Assembly (NCBI RefSeq): GCF_001467955.1
Contig: NZ_LNYR01000034.1
Span: 367,049-415,918 of the forward strand
Direction of reading: 5' to 3'
Length of the DNA stretch: 48,870 bases
DNA from: Legionella quateirensis
GTDB taxonomy: Bacteria > Pseudomonadota > Gammaproteobacteria > Legionellales > Legionellaceae
Made by a program: the position numbers and the translations under genes. The stretch's first letter is position 1; every line of letters begins with the position of its first letter. Shown here in pieces: positions 1 to 8,160 of this stretch. The notes below the pieces were generated by a model that saw nothing but the letters and a program-made list of their open reading frames with translations, did not search any database and was not told where the DNA came from.

Positions 1-699
1 AAATACAGAAATTGTGTAGCTTGAGGACTATGAGTCATTTTGCCCGATCGGGAGAACATCAAAAGTAGCCCGGATGAAGCAAAGCGAAATCCGGGAGGTC
101 TATGCGCAGCATAGTACATTTTAATCGGTGTCCGCTTCGCGGGGCTTCCTGGATTACGCGCTTCGCACTTCATCCAGGCTACTTTAAATACAGAAATTGT
201 GTAGCTTGAGGACTATGAGTCATTTTGCCCGATCGGGAGAACATCAAAAGTAGCCCGGATGAAGCACAGCGAAATCCGGGAAGCCTATGCGTAGCATAGT
301 AGAATTTAATCGGTGCCCGCTTCGCGGTGCTTCCTGGATTACGCGCTTCGCACTTCATCCAGGCTACTTTAAATACAGAAATTGTGTAGCTTGAGGGCAA
401 TGAGTCATTTTGCCCGATGGGGAGAACATCAAAAGTAGCCCGGATGAAGCGCAGCGAAATCCGGGAAGCCTATGCGTAGCATAGTACAATTTAATCGGTG
501 CCCGCTTCGCGGTGCTTCCTGGATTACGCGCTTCGCACTTCATCCAGGCTACTTTAAATACAGAAATTGTGTAGCTTGAGGGCTATGAGTCATTTTGATC
601 GATCGGGAGAACATCAAAAGTAGCCCGGATGAAGCGCAGCGAAATCCGGGAAGCCTATGCGCAGCATAGTACAGTTTTAATCGGTGTCCGCTTCGCGGG
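1..699. repeat. Tandem array of four ~185-bp palindrome-rich units
   Basis: Units begin at about 1, 185, 371 and 556 with the word aaatacagaaattgtgtagc. The fourth is cut short at 699, two bases before the slt stop codon, and the array probably begins before the window. Each unit carries two halves of a REP-like palindrome in opposite orientation, tagcccggatgaagc and gcacttcatccaggcta, separated by a spacer with cgcttcgcggg. Copies differ by a few substitutions and one- or two-base indels, so duplication was fairly recent. No convincing coding sequence lies inside it. Confidence 0.9.
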
Positions 700-701
700 A
701 G

Positions 702-2483
702 TCACAATGGTGCCAAAAATTTATTTAAATCAGGTTTTTGATTGAGCCTATATTGATAAACCACGTAAAATGCCATGACATTCTTCAAATAATTTCTCGT
801 TTCCTGCCAGGGCAGGGTTTCTATCCACACGTCGATCTCTTTAGGTGGATGGTTCTTTAACCAATATACGACTTGTCTGGGCCCGGCATTGTACGCTGCG
901 GCAACCAGTACAGGATGATTGCTGAATCTTTTGGTCAGTTGTTGTAGGTAAGCAATACCAATATTGATGTTTTTGTGCGACATAAATAATTGCTTTTGAT
1001 CATTATATTGAATTTTACTCATTTTAGAGACAACGCTGGCAGTTTGAGGCATAACCTGCATTAAGCCTCTGGCTCCAACAGATGAGACTACATCTTCTCT
1101 GAATCCACTTTCCTGACGGATTATTGCATAGACAAATTCCGCAGGAACAGAGTATTGGTTTGCATAAGCTTTAACCGTGCCTTTATAGGCAAGAGGGAAT
1201 CTCAGGCTGAGTTGATTGTTGAGTGTATCATTATTACTTAAATAGACTGATTTACCATGCCATCCCAATTCACTGTCAACCCAATACACCAAGGCGCTCG
1301 CCTCTTCTTTAGGTAGCTCACTAATGAAATCATTTAGTAACCGACTTGCTTCAGCCGTTTGTTTCGACAGGTACAGTGATTTAACTTGATCGATAACGGG
1401 TTGATAGGGTTTCAACGCTGACAAACTGGTTGTTGCCTTTTCATTTTCAAAGTTAGGAGTTTTCTTTAAACGTATACTGGCCAGAAAACCATAGTATTGT
1501 CTGCTTTTGGCTAATGACTCATAAATTGTTCTTGCCTCTGTTTTATTTCCCTGTGCTTCAAGCGCGCGGGCAAGCCAATATTGCCAGCACGGTGTGTCTT
1601 TATTTTTGGAATTATTTATAAATTGTGCAACATGTTCCCAGTCATGATTTTTTAGCGCAAAACGGATCTGCCAATCCACCAGGACATCGTTATAATATTG
1701 TGGTTTTACCTTTGCAAACCATTCCAGTGAGTCTTCATGGTTTCGCATGGCTTTATAAAGGGCTACATGGGCTAAAAAAGCCTGTTTTTGGGATTCATTT
1801 AAAACTTTATTAGTTTTTACCTGTTGCCAAAAGGTTATGGCTTTATCCATGTTCATGGACATCATTCGTTTTAATCCATAGAGATACAATTGGCCATTTA
1901 TTTCTCCGGGAGTTAATTTGTTGATGTTTGCAGGATTTTGTTGGATGTTTGTCAATGATTGTATTTCAGTATCATGAGGTAATTTATATTGCTTTAAAAG
2001 ATATCGTGCCAGTTGAATGTTTCGTTTATCAAGAGCAAGCGCGATGCGCTGAGTGATTAGGTTTTGGTCGAATTTATCATTTTTCAGCATTAAATCAAAC
2101 AAAGTATTACAGGCAGCGGGGCGTGAATCACCCGTTAACCAGATGGGAGCAGACTCTTGTAAGGCCTCTTGTTCCATTCCTAAATTAAATTTTGCAATTT
2201 GGTCATAACACATCAGATTGATGTCGTTAGTGGGCTGATAATAGCTTACGTAATTTGCCCAATCCTTGGTTCTGGCTAATTCATAAAGCCATTTATCACG
2301 CAATTTATTGGAAAGAGGTGTTGTACCTTTTACAAACTCAAGGAATTCTGGTGACGGATTAATGGGGAGATTTTGGTACCAGACCATAAACGTGTTGAAT
2401 CTATCCATATAAGCCTGACCTGATAATGCAAAAGCAGAAAAGGTCCAAATCAGTCCACACAACAGCACAATAATTTTTTTCAT
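702..2483 (-). CDS. slt: Soluble lytic murein transglycosylase (Slt70-like)
   Basis: Periplasmic enzyme that cleaves the beta-1,4 MurNAc-GlcNAc bond of peptidoglycan to leave 1,6-anhydro ends. I chose the ATG at 2483: it is preceded by an AGAGGA ribosome site and begins a clear signal peptide (MKKIIVLLCGLIWTFSAFA). An in-frame ATG at 2528 would add 15 residues ahead of the signal. The first ~400 residues are helical repeats of the Slt U-domain type. The C-terminal lysozyme-like domain has the catalytic Glu (about residue 458) in RQESGF, followed by GARGLMQVMP and the AYNAGPRQV motif. At 593 aa it is close to E. coli Slt (about 620 before processing). It follows rpe with a 41-bp gap, so the two are probably co-transcribed. 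Confidence 0.93.
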   Translation of the reverse strand: MKKIIVLLCGLIWTFSAFALSGQAYMDRFNTFMVWYQNLPINPSPEFLEFVKGTTPLSNKLRDKWLYELARTKDWANYVSYYQPTNDINLMCYDQIAKFNLGMEQEALQESAPIWLTGDSRPAACNTLFDLMLKNDKFDQNLITQRIALALDKRNIQLARYLLKQYKLPHDTEIQSLTNIQQNPANINKLTPGEINGQLYLYGLKRMMSMNMDKAITFWQQVKTNKVLNESQKQAFLAHVALYKAMRNHEDSLEWFAKVKPQYYNDVLVDWQIRFALKNHDWEHVAQFINNSKNKDTPCWQYWLARALEAQGNKTEARTIYESLAKSRQYYGFLASIRLKKTPNFENEKATTSLSALKPYQPVIDQVKSLYLSKQTAEASRLLNDFISELPKEEASALVYWVDSELGWHGKSVYLSNNDTLNNQLSLRFPLAYKGTVKAYANQYSVPAEFVYAIIRQESGFREDVVSSVGARGLMQVMPQTASVVSKMSKIQYNDQKQLFMSHKNINIGIAYLQQLTKRFSNHPVLVAAAYNAGPRQVVYWLKNHPPKEIDVWIETLPWQETRNYLKNVMAFYVVYQYRLNQKPDLNKFLAPL

Positions 2484-2524
2484 AGTTCCTCTTGTAAAAC
2501 CTGAAGGAATAAAGCAGGTACACT

Positions 2525-3181
2525 TCAAATGTTCGCTAATTCTTCACGCATACTTTTTATGGTTTCATGGTAACTGGTGCTATTGAATATAGCAGAGCCG
2601 GCAACAAATTGGTTTGCGCCTGCTCGTGCCAGCTCAGCAATGTTTTTTGTAGTCACTCCGCCATCGACACAAAGGTCAAGTTGGGGGTAGTGCTGATGTA
2701 CCCTGGTAATTTTGTTGATCACTTCAGGAATCAACTTTTGTCCGCCAAAACCGGGGTTAACCGTCATGACGAGGACAAAATCAAGCTGATGTGCACACCA
2801 GGTCAGGCAATCAATGGTTGTTGCTGGATTAAGTACTAAACCGGCTTCACAGCCCAGATTTTTAATTAATTGTACACTTCGATCCAAATGTATTGTTGCA
2901 TCAGGATGGATGCTGATCCTTTTGGCTCCTGCTTTGGCAAAAGACTCAATCAGTGCGTCTACCGGGGTTACCATCAGGTGTACGTCAATAGGTACACTGG
3001 GAAAGCGCTTTACCAAGGCTTCACAAAAAGCGGGCCCAAAGGTTAAGTTTGGAACATAATGATTATCCATGACGTCAAAATGTATAAAATCAGCACCGGC
3101 GCTCATCACTGACTCTACCTCATCTCCGATTCGAGTCATATCAGCAGAAAGGAGGGAGGGTAAAATTTGGTAAATCATCAT
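2525..3181 (-). CDS. rpe: Ribulose-phosphate 3-epimerase
   Basis: Cytosolic TIM-barrel enzyme interconverting ribulose-5-phosphate and xylulose-5-phosphate in the pentose phosphate pathway. The 218 residues cover the whole family length. Visible landmarks are ILPSLLSADM at the N-terminus, the metal and substrate motif HFDVMDNHYVPNLTFGP, DVHLMV, VNPGFGGQ and the phosphate-binding CVDGGV...GSAIF end. Two adjacent ATGs (3181 and 3178) are possible starts and neither has a strong ribosome site. The downstream neighbour in the operon is slt. The gene diverges from the small plus-strand ORF pair starting at 3257. Confidence 0.96.
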   Translation of the reverse strand: MMIYQILPSLLSADMTRIGDEVESVMSAGADFIHFDVMDNHYVPNLTFGPAFCEALVKRFPSVPIDVHLMVTPVDALIESFAKAGAKRISIHPDATIHLDRSVQLIKNLGCEAGLVLNPATTIDCLTWCAHQLDFVLVMTVNPGFGGQKLIPEVINKITRVHQHYPQLDLCVDGGVTTKNIAELARAGANQFVAGSAIFNSTSYHETIKSMREELANI

Positions 3182-3256
3182 GTCTTTTCAATAAAGATAC
3201 TATGTGTATATCATATGCTGTCTGCGAATAACATTCCAGATACAAGGTCGGATTCT

Positions 3257-3433
3257 ATGAATCAGATGAGTAAAAACTTGATGGTATTAGTACAAATTTT
3301 AATCTTAGTATTGAGTATTTGTTCAAGTTATGGCATAATAATAACTGATTTCTGCCCTTGTAATTTTAAAAGTTACCCCCATCTAGTGGAAATTATTGTG
3401 ACCCAACTCATGTTTTTAGGGAGTGTTTTATGA
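3257..3433 (+). CDS. Small hydrophobic protein, coupled to the next ORF
   Basis: A 58-residue ORF not assigned to any family. It starts MNQMSKNLMVLVQILILVLS, so residues ~8-25 form a likely membrane segment or uncleaved signal, followed by a CPC motif and a second hydrophobic stretch near the C-terminus. An upstream in-frame ATG (3167) would run back over the rpe start and is less likely. Its stop codon overlaps the start of the next ORF as ATGA at 3430-3433, an arrangement typical of translational coupling. A terminator-like hairpin after the second ORF supports a real plus-strand transcript. Function unknown. Confidence 0.45.
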   Translation: MNQMSKNLMVLVQILILVLSICSSYGIIITDFCPCNFKSYPHLVEIIVTQLMFLGSVL

Positions 3434-3696
3434 GTCAAAATTGGCCTACCAGAGACAGAGATTTGCAGACTGCTCGAGTGATAATGGAAGAGTACGCTAA
3501 TGATCGCGAGAGCGATTCATTGGGACTTTTTGAAATTGTAGTGGATCAAATTGAAAAGAGAATGAATTTTCGTTTATCCGGTTGGGTGGTACTTTTAGCC
3601 AAGCACTTTTCATCAATATATGGCGCCAGCCAGGGTGACTTTGTTACGCGACAAGTTATAAGCCGTTGTATTACTCAAGGCCAGACCTTACACTAG
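3430..3696 (+). CDS. Small conserved-looking hypothetical protein
   Basis: An 88-residue soluble, probably helical protein that I do not recognise. It begins MSQNWPTRDRDLQTARVIME, has an acidic, charged first half and a more hydrophobic middle (SGWVVLLAKHF). The start overlaps the stop of the preceding membrane ORF (ATGA) and has an AGGGA ribosome site about 6 bases upstream. The hairpin terminator at 3782-3819 ends the transcript. The membrane-plus-soluble pairing suggests that the two products may act together, but nothing in the sequence gives a function. Confidence 0.6.
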   Translation: MSQNWPTRDRDLQTARVIMEEYANDRESDSLGLFEIVVDQIEKRMNFRLSGWVVLLAKHFSSIYGASQGDFVTRQVISRCITQGQTLH

Positions 3697-3781
3697 CCTT
3701 AAGATAGTACACCATAGTTCATGGGCATAGTGCTCCAGAGTTGTCACCTGTGAATAAATCAATGGAACAACGCTGAGTCGA

Positions 3782-3819
3782 GGCCATTCTCGGTGTGTAT
3801 TTGCTGAGAATGGCTTTTT
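3782..3819 (+). terminator. Rho-independent terminator
   Basis: The 9-bp stem gccattctc / gagaatggc (3783-3791 with 3806-3814) is followed by a five-T run. It lies downstream of the small ORF pair. The T run is on the plus strand only, so it serves the rightward transcript rather than the convergent binding-protein gene. Confidence 0.75.
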
Positions 3820-3832
3820 GAATTGCCGTCAT

Positions 3833-4582
3833 CTAGAAACTTTCCATATATCTGCTATACGATAATTTGAATTCCTTGGAAAGCTCATATTGTTTCAACG
3901 CTTGATTCACTGATGCCAGTAAATTATTGTCTGTTTGATTAACAGCTATACCCAGCCCATAACCGTACAAATAGGGTTTTCCTATTACTATAAACGCGCC
4001 GGATGAGTTGGCAGCCCAGTATAGTGCTGTAGGATTATCAAAGAGGGCATAATCTATGTCACCTTTTTTTAATTCTTCAAGCATCACTTCGGTATTGGGA
4101 TATTCTATTATTAGAGGATTAATGATACCCATATCTTTTATTTGGTCTTTAAACACGGTAGCCACTACAACTCCAATTTTTTTATCTTTGAGTAATTGCA
4201 GGCTAAATGCTTGTCGTTCTTCTTCTGTATGGTTCGTAAGAAATCGGGAGTAACTTAATAAATAAGGGGTACTGAACCCCACTTTTTTTGAACGTTCCGC
4301 AGTTATTGTGATTGCGCTGACTGCAATGTCTACTTTTTTATTTTCAACAGCTGCTAATAAATCTTCAAATCGCATGGGTACAAAAGTGCAGGTACGTTTC
4401 ATTATTTTACAAAGAGAACTGATCATATCAATATCAAAACCGTAGTATTCTTTATTAGCACCTTCCATGACAAAGGGGGGAGTATAGCTATCTATACCGA
4501 TATTTAATGGTTCTCCTATTGCATGTAATGGAGATATCAAGAATATTAAGGTGACTAGTATGATGCGTCGAAATAAGTTCAT
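3833..4582 (-). CDS. Periplasmic amino-acid-binding protein (SBP family 3)
   Basis: Solute-binding component of a polar amino-acid ABC importer, of the ArtJ/HisJ type. It is 249 residues with a signal peptide ending near LHAIGEP. It then has the family opening LNIGIDSYTPPFV, the ligand-loop motif GFDIDMISSLCK, DIAVSAITITAERSKKVGFSTPY and a second-lobe DYALFDNP. Two cysteines (in SSLCKIMKRTCTF) could pair, as in arginine/histidine-binding homologues. No permease or ATPase gene is adjacent, so it either works with a transporter encoded elsewhere or acts as a free-standing sensor. Substrate cannot be read from the sequence. The start ATG at 4582 directly precedes the signal peptide. Confidence 0.9.
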   Translation of the reverse strand: MNLFRRIILVTLIFLISPLHAIGEPLNIGIDSYTPPFVMEGANKEYYGFDIDMISSLCKIMKRTCTFVPMRFEDLLAAVENKKVDIAVSAITITAERSKKVGFSTPYLLSYSRFLTNHTEEERQAFSLQLLKDKKIGVVVATVFKDQIKDMGIINPLIIEYPNTEVMLEELKKGDIDYALFDNPTALYWAANSSGAFIVIGKPYLYGYGLGIAVNQTDNNLLASVNQALKQYELSKEFKLSYSRYMESF

Positions 4583-5156
4583 TGTTGGGTTTTCACTAAA
4601 TGATTTGTACTATGTATAGAGTATAGCGAGAATACAAAGATGTGGAACAAAAAAAATTAGGTTTCTATCAATATTCTTTGAAAATAAATAAAATTAAATC
4701 AATAACATTGGATCCTAACTGTTTTTAATAATCAAAAAAACATGTTGTCTTTTAAAATAATTTAAGATAATGCTCTGGATTAAGTTGTTGGTATACTGAG
4801 AGATTAATCATTCTTTCTATATTTATGTATAGACTATTTATCGGTTGTTTATAAATTATTTATGAGGGTGTGTTGACAATTCCGATTTCGACGTCCCGCG
4901 ACTTGTTCGCGGGATCCAGTTCGTACTTGATGGACACATAATGTTCCTTAATGATACTGCATTCCAGGATCCCGCGAACAAGTCGCGGGACGTTAGGAAT
5001 AATTTGATAAATTGTCAACACACCTAGTCTTGATTCAATTGAATTCAGTATTATTTGTTGCAGTAGTCGGTATGCAATAACAGGTTTTGTTGTAATGTGA
5101 CCAAGTCATAAGGTAGTCTTTATGCTTTACCTTAACTAACGAAATCAGACCTGTTT
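4583..5156. other. 574-bp intergenic region, AT-rich, with one inverted-repeat element
   Basis: Lies between the divergent binding-protein and glnE genes and should hold both promoters. Positions 4583-4866 are strongly AT-rich with no ORF I can support. The element at 4867-5024 is listed separately. The last 130 bases lead to the glnE ATG. I could not pick out a convincing promoter by eye. Confidence 0.6.
4867..5024. mobile_element. MITE-like element, 158 bp, with perfect 15-bp terminal inverted repeats
   Basis: The ends are ggtgtgttgacaatt (4867-4881) and its exact reverse complement (5010-5024). Nested inside is a second long palindrome: gacgtcccgcgacttg near the left and its complement near the right, around gggatcca / tggatcccg-like words. 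It has no coding capacity, so it would need a transposase in trans. A related left arm is found at the 3' end of glnE (7891 onward), and a similar core with different ends is at 29475-29628. Confidence 0.85.
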
Positions 5157-7901
5157 ATGACACAACTCAGTATATTCTCCGATCTTATCGCTTCAAAATC
5201 ATGGTTTATTGAAAAGCATGTGTCGAATGTGAGCCATCCATTAAAAGAAAGTGTTGAACAATTGCTCCTGATTAGTGATTATTCCTGCAGACAAATTAAG
5301 TTACTTGAGCAGTTATTACAAGAAGATGACTGTCGTTCTTTACTACTCCGTGAGGATTACTTTAGTGCCATCAATAAATTAAATATAGAGGCAGTTCAGA
5401 CATTCTATTCCAGGGATTTGCGTCAGTTTCGTAATACTCATTTTTTACGCTTATTGCTGCTTGAGGTTGCAGGAATCGCTAATACTGAGGACGTAATGCG
5501 TTCCTGGTCTGATTGTGCAGATGCAATTATTTTACATGCTTTACGCTATTGCAGGTACTCATTATCTCTGCGTTATGGTATTCCGCGTAATGAACAGGGC
5601 GATGAAGTTGATTTATTTGCGCTGGCTATGGGAAAACTCGGTGGAAGAGAACTGAATTACTCATCCGACATCGATTTAATTTTTGCTTTTGGTGAAGCGG
5701 GTTCTACAGATGGTGAAGAGGTCCTATCGAATCAGCAGTTTTTTAGCAAAGTTGTACAACAATTTATTCAAATTTTGCAAAATGTCACTGCAGATGGTTT
5801 TGTATTCAGGGTAGATTTAAGACTTCGTCCTAATGGAGATAGTGGGCCTTTGGTTTCAAGTCTTGCTGCAATGGAAACCTATTATCAGGAGCAGGGTCGG
5901 GATTGGGAGCGATATGCTATGGTCAAGGCTCGAGTCATCTCTAAATCCATCAATGAAACTGTTCCATGGTTTGACCGATTGATCCTTCCTTTTGTTTACA
6001 GACGATACGTAGATTTTAGTGTCATTGAATCCTTGCGTAGTATGAAGTCAATGATCGAGCGAGAGGTGCAGCTTAATCCTCGACTCGATGATATTAAACG
6101 GGGGCAGGGAGGCATTAGAGAGGTTGAGTTTATTATTCAGAATTTTCAATTGATTCGTGGGGGGAGATTACCTCGTTTACAAGTTCAAAATGCGATGGCG
6201 GCTCTTGAGGTACTAAAACAGGAAAAACTGTTGCCGCGAAGTGAAGCATTAAAACAAGCCTATCTTTTTTTAAGAAAACTGGAAAATGTGCTGCAAAGTC
6301 TTGGTGATCAGCAGACGCATTCCCTACCAGATGAACCGATGAAACAAACTCAGATCATATTGGCTATGGGATATGCTCATTGGGATGATTTATTAGCCAA
6401 ATTACAACAATATCAACGCATCATCTCTAATTCGTTTCATTCAGTCCTGGGGAAGGTGGATGATTATGAAGATGAAAAAAGAGTGTTGGCAAACCAGTTA
6501 TCCAGTGTTTGGCAGGGACATGTAGAACAGAGCATGGCAATTAATCTATTGACCAGTTTGGGTTTTGAAAACGCGCAGCATTGCTATCAAATGATTCATG
6601 CATTCAGACATGGGCCACGTTGCAGAAGATTATCGCAGGGGGCGCGTATCAGGCTGGACCGATTTATGGTGATGTTGTTGACTGAACTGACTCATTTTAT
6701 CAATACAGATGAAGTATTATTACAGGTAATGCATTTATTGGAAAATATTGTAGGCCGTAGCGCTTACCTGGCTTTATTGACAGAAAATCCATTGGCCTTA
6801 CGTGAGTTATTGTTTTGGTTTGCTAACAGTCCATTTATTACTTCCTTATTCGTAAATCAACCGTTTTTGTTGGAAGTTTTGTTGGATCATGGGGAACATT
6901 GGCGTCCGAATTCCCGACAACAATTAGAGTTAATCATCACTGAAAAATTATCTCACGCAGATGATATTGAGCTTAAGGAAGAAATTTTACGGCAATTTAA
7001 ATTAACTAATTGGTTATTGGCTGCTCGTGCGGAGCTTTATGGTTCAAGCAGTGCAGTTCGGATTGGCAAGTTTCTGGCTGATGTCGCTCAAGTCATTGTA
7101 ACTGAGGTGATGAATATTGCCTGTCAGCAGTTAAGTCTTCGTAATCCAGAGATGTCACAAATTAAATCGTCCTTTGCCATTATTGCTTATGGTAAATTAG
7201 GCAGTCGGGAAATGAATTACTCTTCTGATCTGGATCTGGTTTTTCTTCATACTGCCAAACCTGCGGAAGAGGCTTTAATCACTCGATTAACCCAGAAGAT
7301 ATTACATATGTTAACTACTCGAACTCAATCCGGAGTTTTGTATTCTGTTGACACACGTCTTAGGCCGTCAGGTTCAGCGGGTTTATTGGTAAGTCCTATC
7401 GATGCCTTCGTCGAATATCAAAAAACACAGGCATGGACCTGGGAGCATCAGGCTTTACTTAGAGCGCGGATTGTGTCTGGAAATCGCAAAATAAAGCGTG
7501 ATTTTATGCAATTAAAAAAATCGATTTTAGTATTATCTCGAGAGAAGGCTTCTTTACAGGAAGAGGTAATGACTATGAGGGCTAAAATTGATCAACACCA
7601 AGATCTTGATCCTGTCAAACATGCGCGTGGCGGCTTATTAGACATAGAGTTTTTAATCCAGTTTTTAGTGCTCAATGCAGGTGATTCAGGATTTGCTCGA
7701 TATACCCATACCTTGAGTCAACTGGAACATTTATTTATTAATCATGTGGTAACAAAAGAGCAATTGACAATTTTGAAAGACGCATATGAACATTATCATC
7801 ATCTTCTGCATCAAAAAATTCTCCAGCCTGGAGTTGAACGTAGTGAAGAGATTAATAAAGCGGTGATGGATGTTTGTAAGGAAATTTATAGGGTGTGTTG
7901 A
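5157..7901 (+). CDS. glnE: Glutamine synthetase adenylyltransferase/deadenylylase
   Basis: Bifunctional enzyme that adds AMP to, or removes it from, glutamine synthetase, under control of the PII protein. At 914 residues it is slightly shorter than E. coli GlnE (946). Two nucleotidyltransferase domains are visible: the N-terminal deadenylylase with GGRELNYSSDIDLIF (about residues 161-175) and the C-terminal adenylyltransferase with GSREMNYSSDLDLVF (about 681-695). Each is followed by a DLRLRPNG- or DTRLRPSG-type motif, and RGQGGIREVEF and HARGGLLDIEF repeat the symmetry. The last residues (RVC) and the TGA stop are read from an inserted repeat element that begins at 7891, so the native tail has been replaced, probably with little harm because only the very end is affected. 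Confidence 0.95.
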   Translation: MTQLSIFSDLIASKSWFIEKHVSNVSHPLKESVEQLLLISDYSCRQIKLLEQLLQEDDCRSLLLREDYFSAINKLNIEAVQTFYSRDLRQFRNTHFLRLLLLEVAGIANTEDVMRSWSDCADAIILHALRYCRYSLSLRYGIPRNEQGDEVDLFALAMGKLGGRELNYSSDIDLIFAFGEAGSTDGEEVLSNQQFFSKVVQQFIQILQNVTADGFVFRVDLRLRPNGDSGPLVSSLAAMETYYQEQGRDWERYAMVKARVISKSINETVPWFDRLILPFVYRRYVDFSVIESLRSMKSMIEREVQLNPRLDDIKRGQGGIREVEFIIQNFQLIRGGRLPRLQVQNAMAALEVLKQEKLLPRSEALKQAYLFLRKLENVLQSLGDQQTHSLPDEPMKQTQIILAMGYAHWDDLLAKLQQYQRIISNSFHSVLGKVDDYEDEKRVLANQLSSVWQGHVEQSMAINLLTSLGFENAQHCYQMIHAFRHGPRCRRLSQGARIRLDRFMVMLLTELTHFINTDEVLLQVMHLLENIVGRSAYLALLTENPLALRELLFWFANSPFITSLFVNQPFLLEVLLDHGEHWRPNSRQQLELIITEKLSHADDIELKEEILRQFKLTNWLLAARAELYGSSSAVRIGKFLADVAQVIVTEVMNIACQQLSLRNPEMSQIKSSFAIIAYGKLGSREMNYSSDLDLVFLHTAKPAEEALITRLTQKILHMLTTRTQSGVLYSVDTRLRPSGSAGLLVSPIDAFVEYQKTQAWTWEHQALLRARIVSGNRKIKRDFMQLKKSILVLSREKASLQEEVMTMRAKIDQHQDLDPVKHARGGLLDIEFLIQFLVLNAGDSGFARYTHTLSQLEHLFINHVVTKEQLTILKDAYEHYHHLLHQKILQPGVERSEEINKAVMDVCKEIYRVC

Positions 7902-8145
7902 CGATTCATCAATTCATTCCCAACGTCCTGCGACAAAGTAGTCGTTGTCACAGTGTTCTTTATATTTGTAGCCCGTATTAGCGAAGCGTAATACGGGATC
8001 GAAGTGGAAACAAACTCCATTTCTTCCCCGTATTACGCTTCGCTAATACGGGCTACTAAGGCTTTACTTAATGGCATTGAAAACCTCTGCAACAACGCCG
8101 AACACGTTGCGAGAAGTTGAGGTCGAAAGTGTGCCAACATACCCT
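7891..8145. mobile_element. Composite repeat element inserted at the glnE 3' end
   Basis: The left end (gggtgtgttgacgattcatc) and the next ~24 bases match the right arm of the 4867-5024 element read backward, including the caacgtcctgcgac word. After this, the copy diverges and holds a separate long hairpin (7968-8056). The right end is degraded: aagtgtgccaacataccct around 8128-8145 still resembles the inverse of the left end. It therefore looks like an old copy of the same MITE family carrying a nested REP-type palindrome. It supplies the glnE stop codon. Confidence 0.65.
7968..8056. repeat. REP-like inverted repeat hairpin
   Basis: The arm gtagcccgtattagcgaagc returns as its complement ending at 8056 (gcttcgctaatacgggctac) around a ~30-base loop. 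It resembles the hairpins at 29203-29285 and in the 1-699 array, which share the gtagcc...g ends. It could also act as a transcription barrier between the convergent glnE and rimO. Confidence 0.8.
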
Positions 8146-8160
8146 GACTTAAGGAATGTA

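Noticed and set aside
1..699. Possible CRISPR or coding repeat at the left edge
   Set aside because: The ~185-bp period is too long, there are no spacers, and a 73-residue frame inside it only reflects the repeat.
702..2528. Longer start for slt at 2528 overlapping the rpe stop as ATGA
   Set aside because: The overlap is tempting as coupling, but it would put 15 polar residues before the signal peptide, while 2483 has its own good ribosome site.
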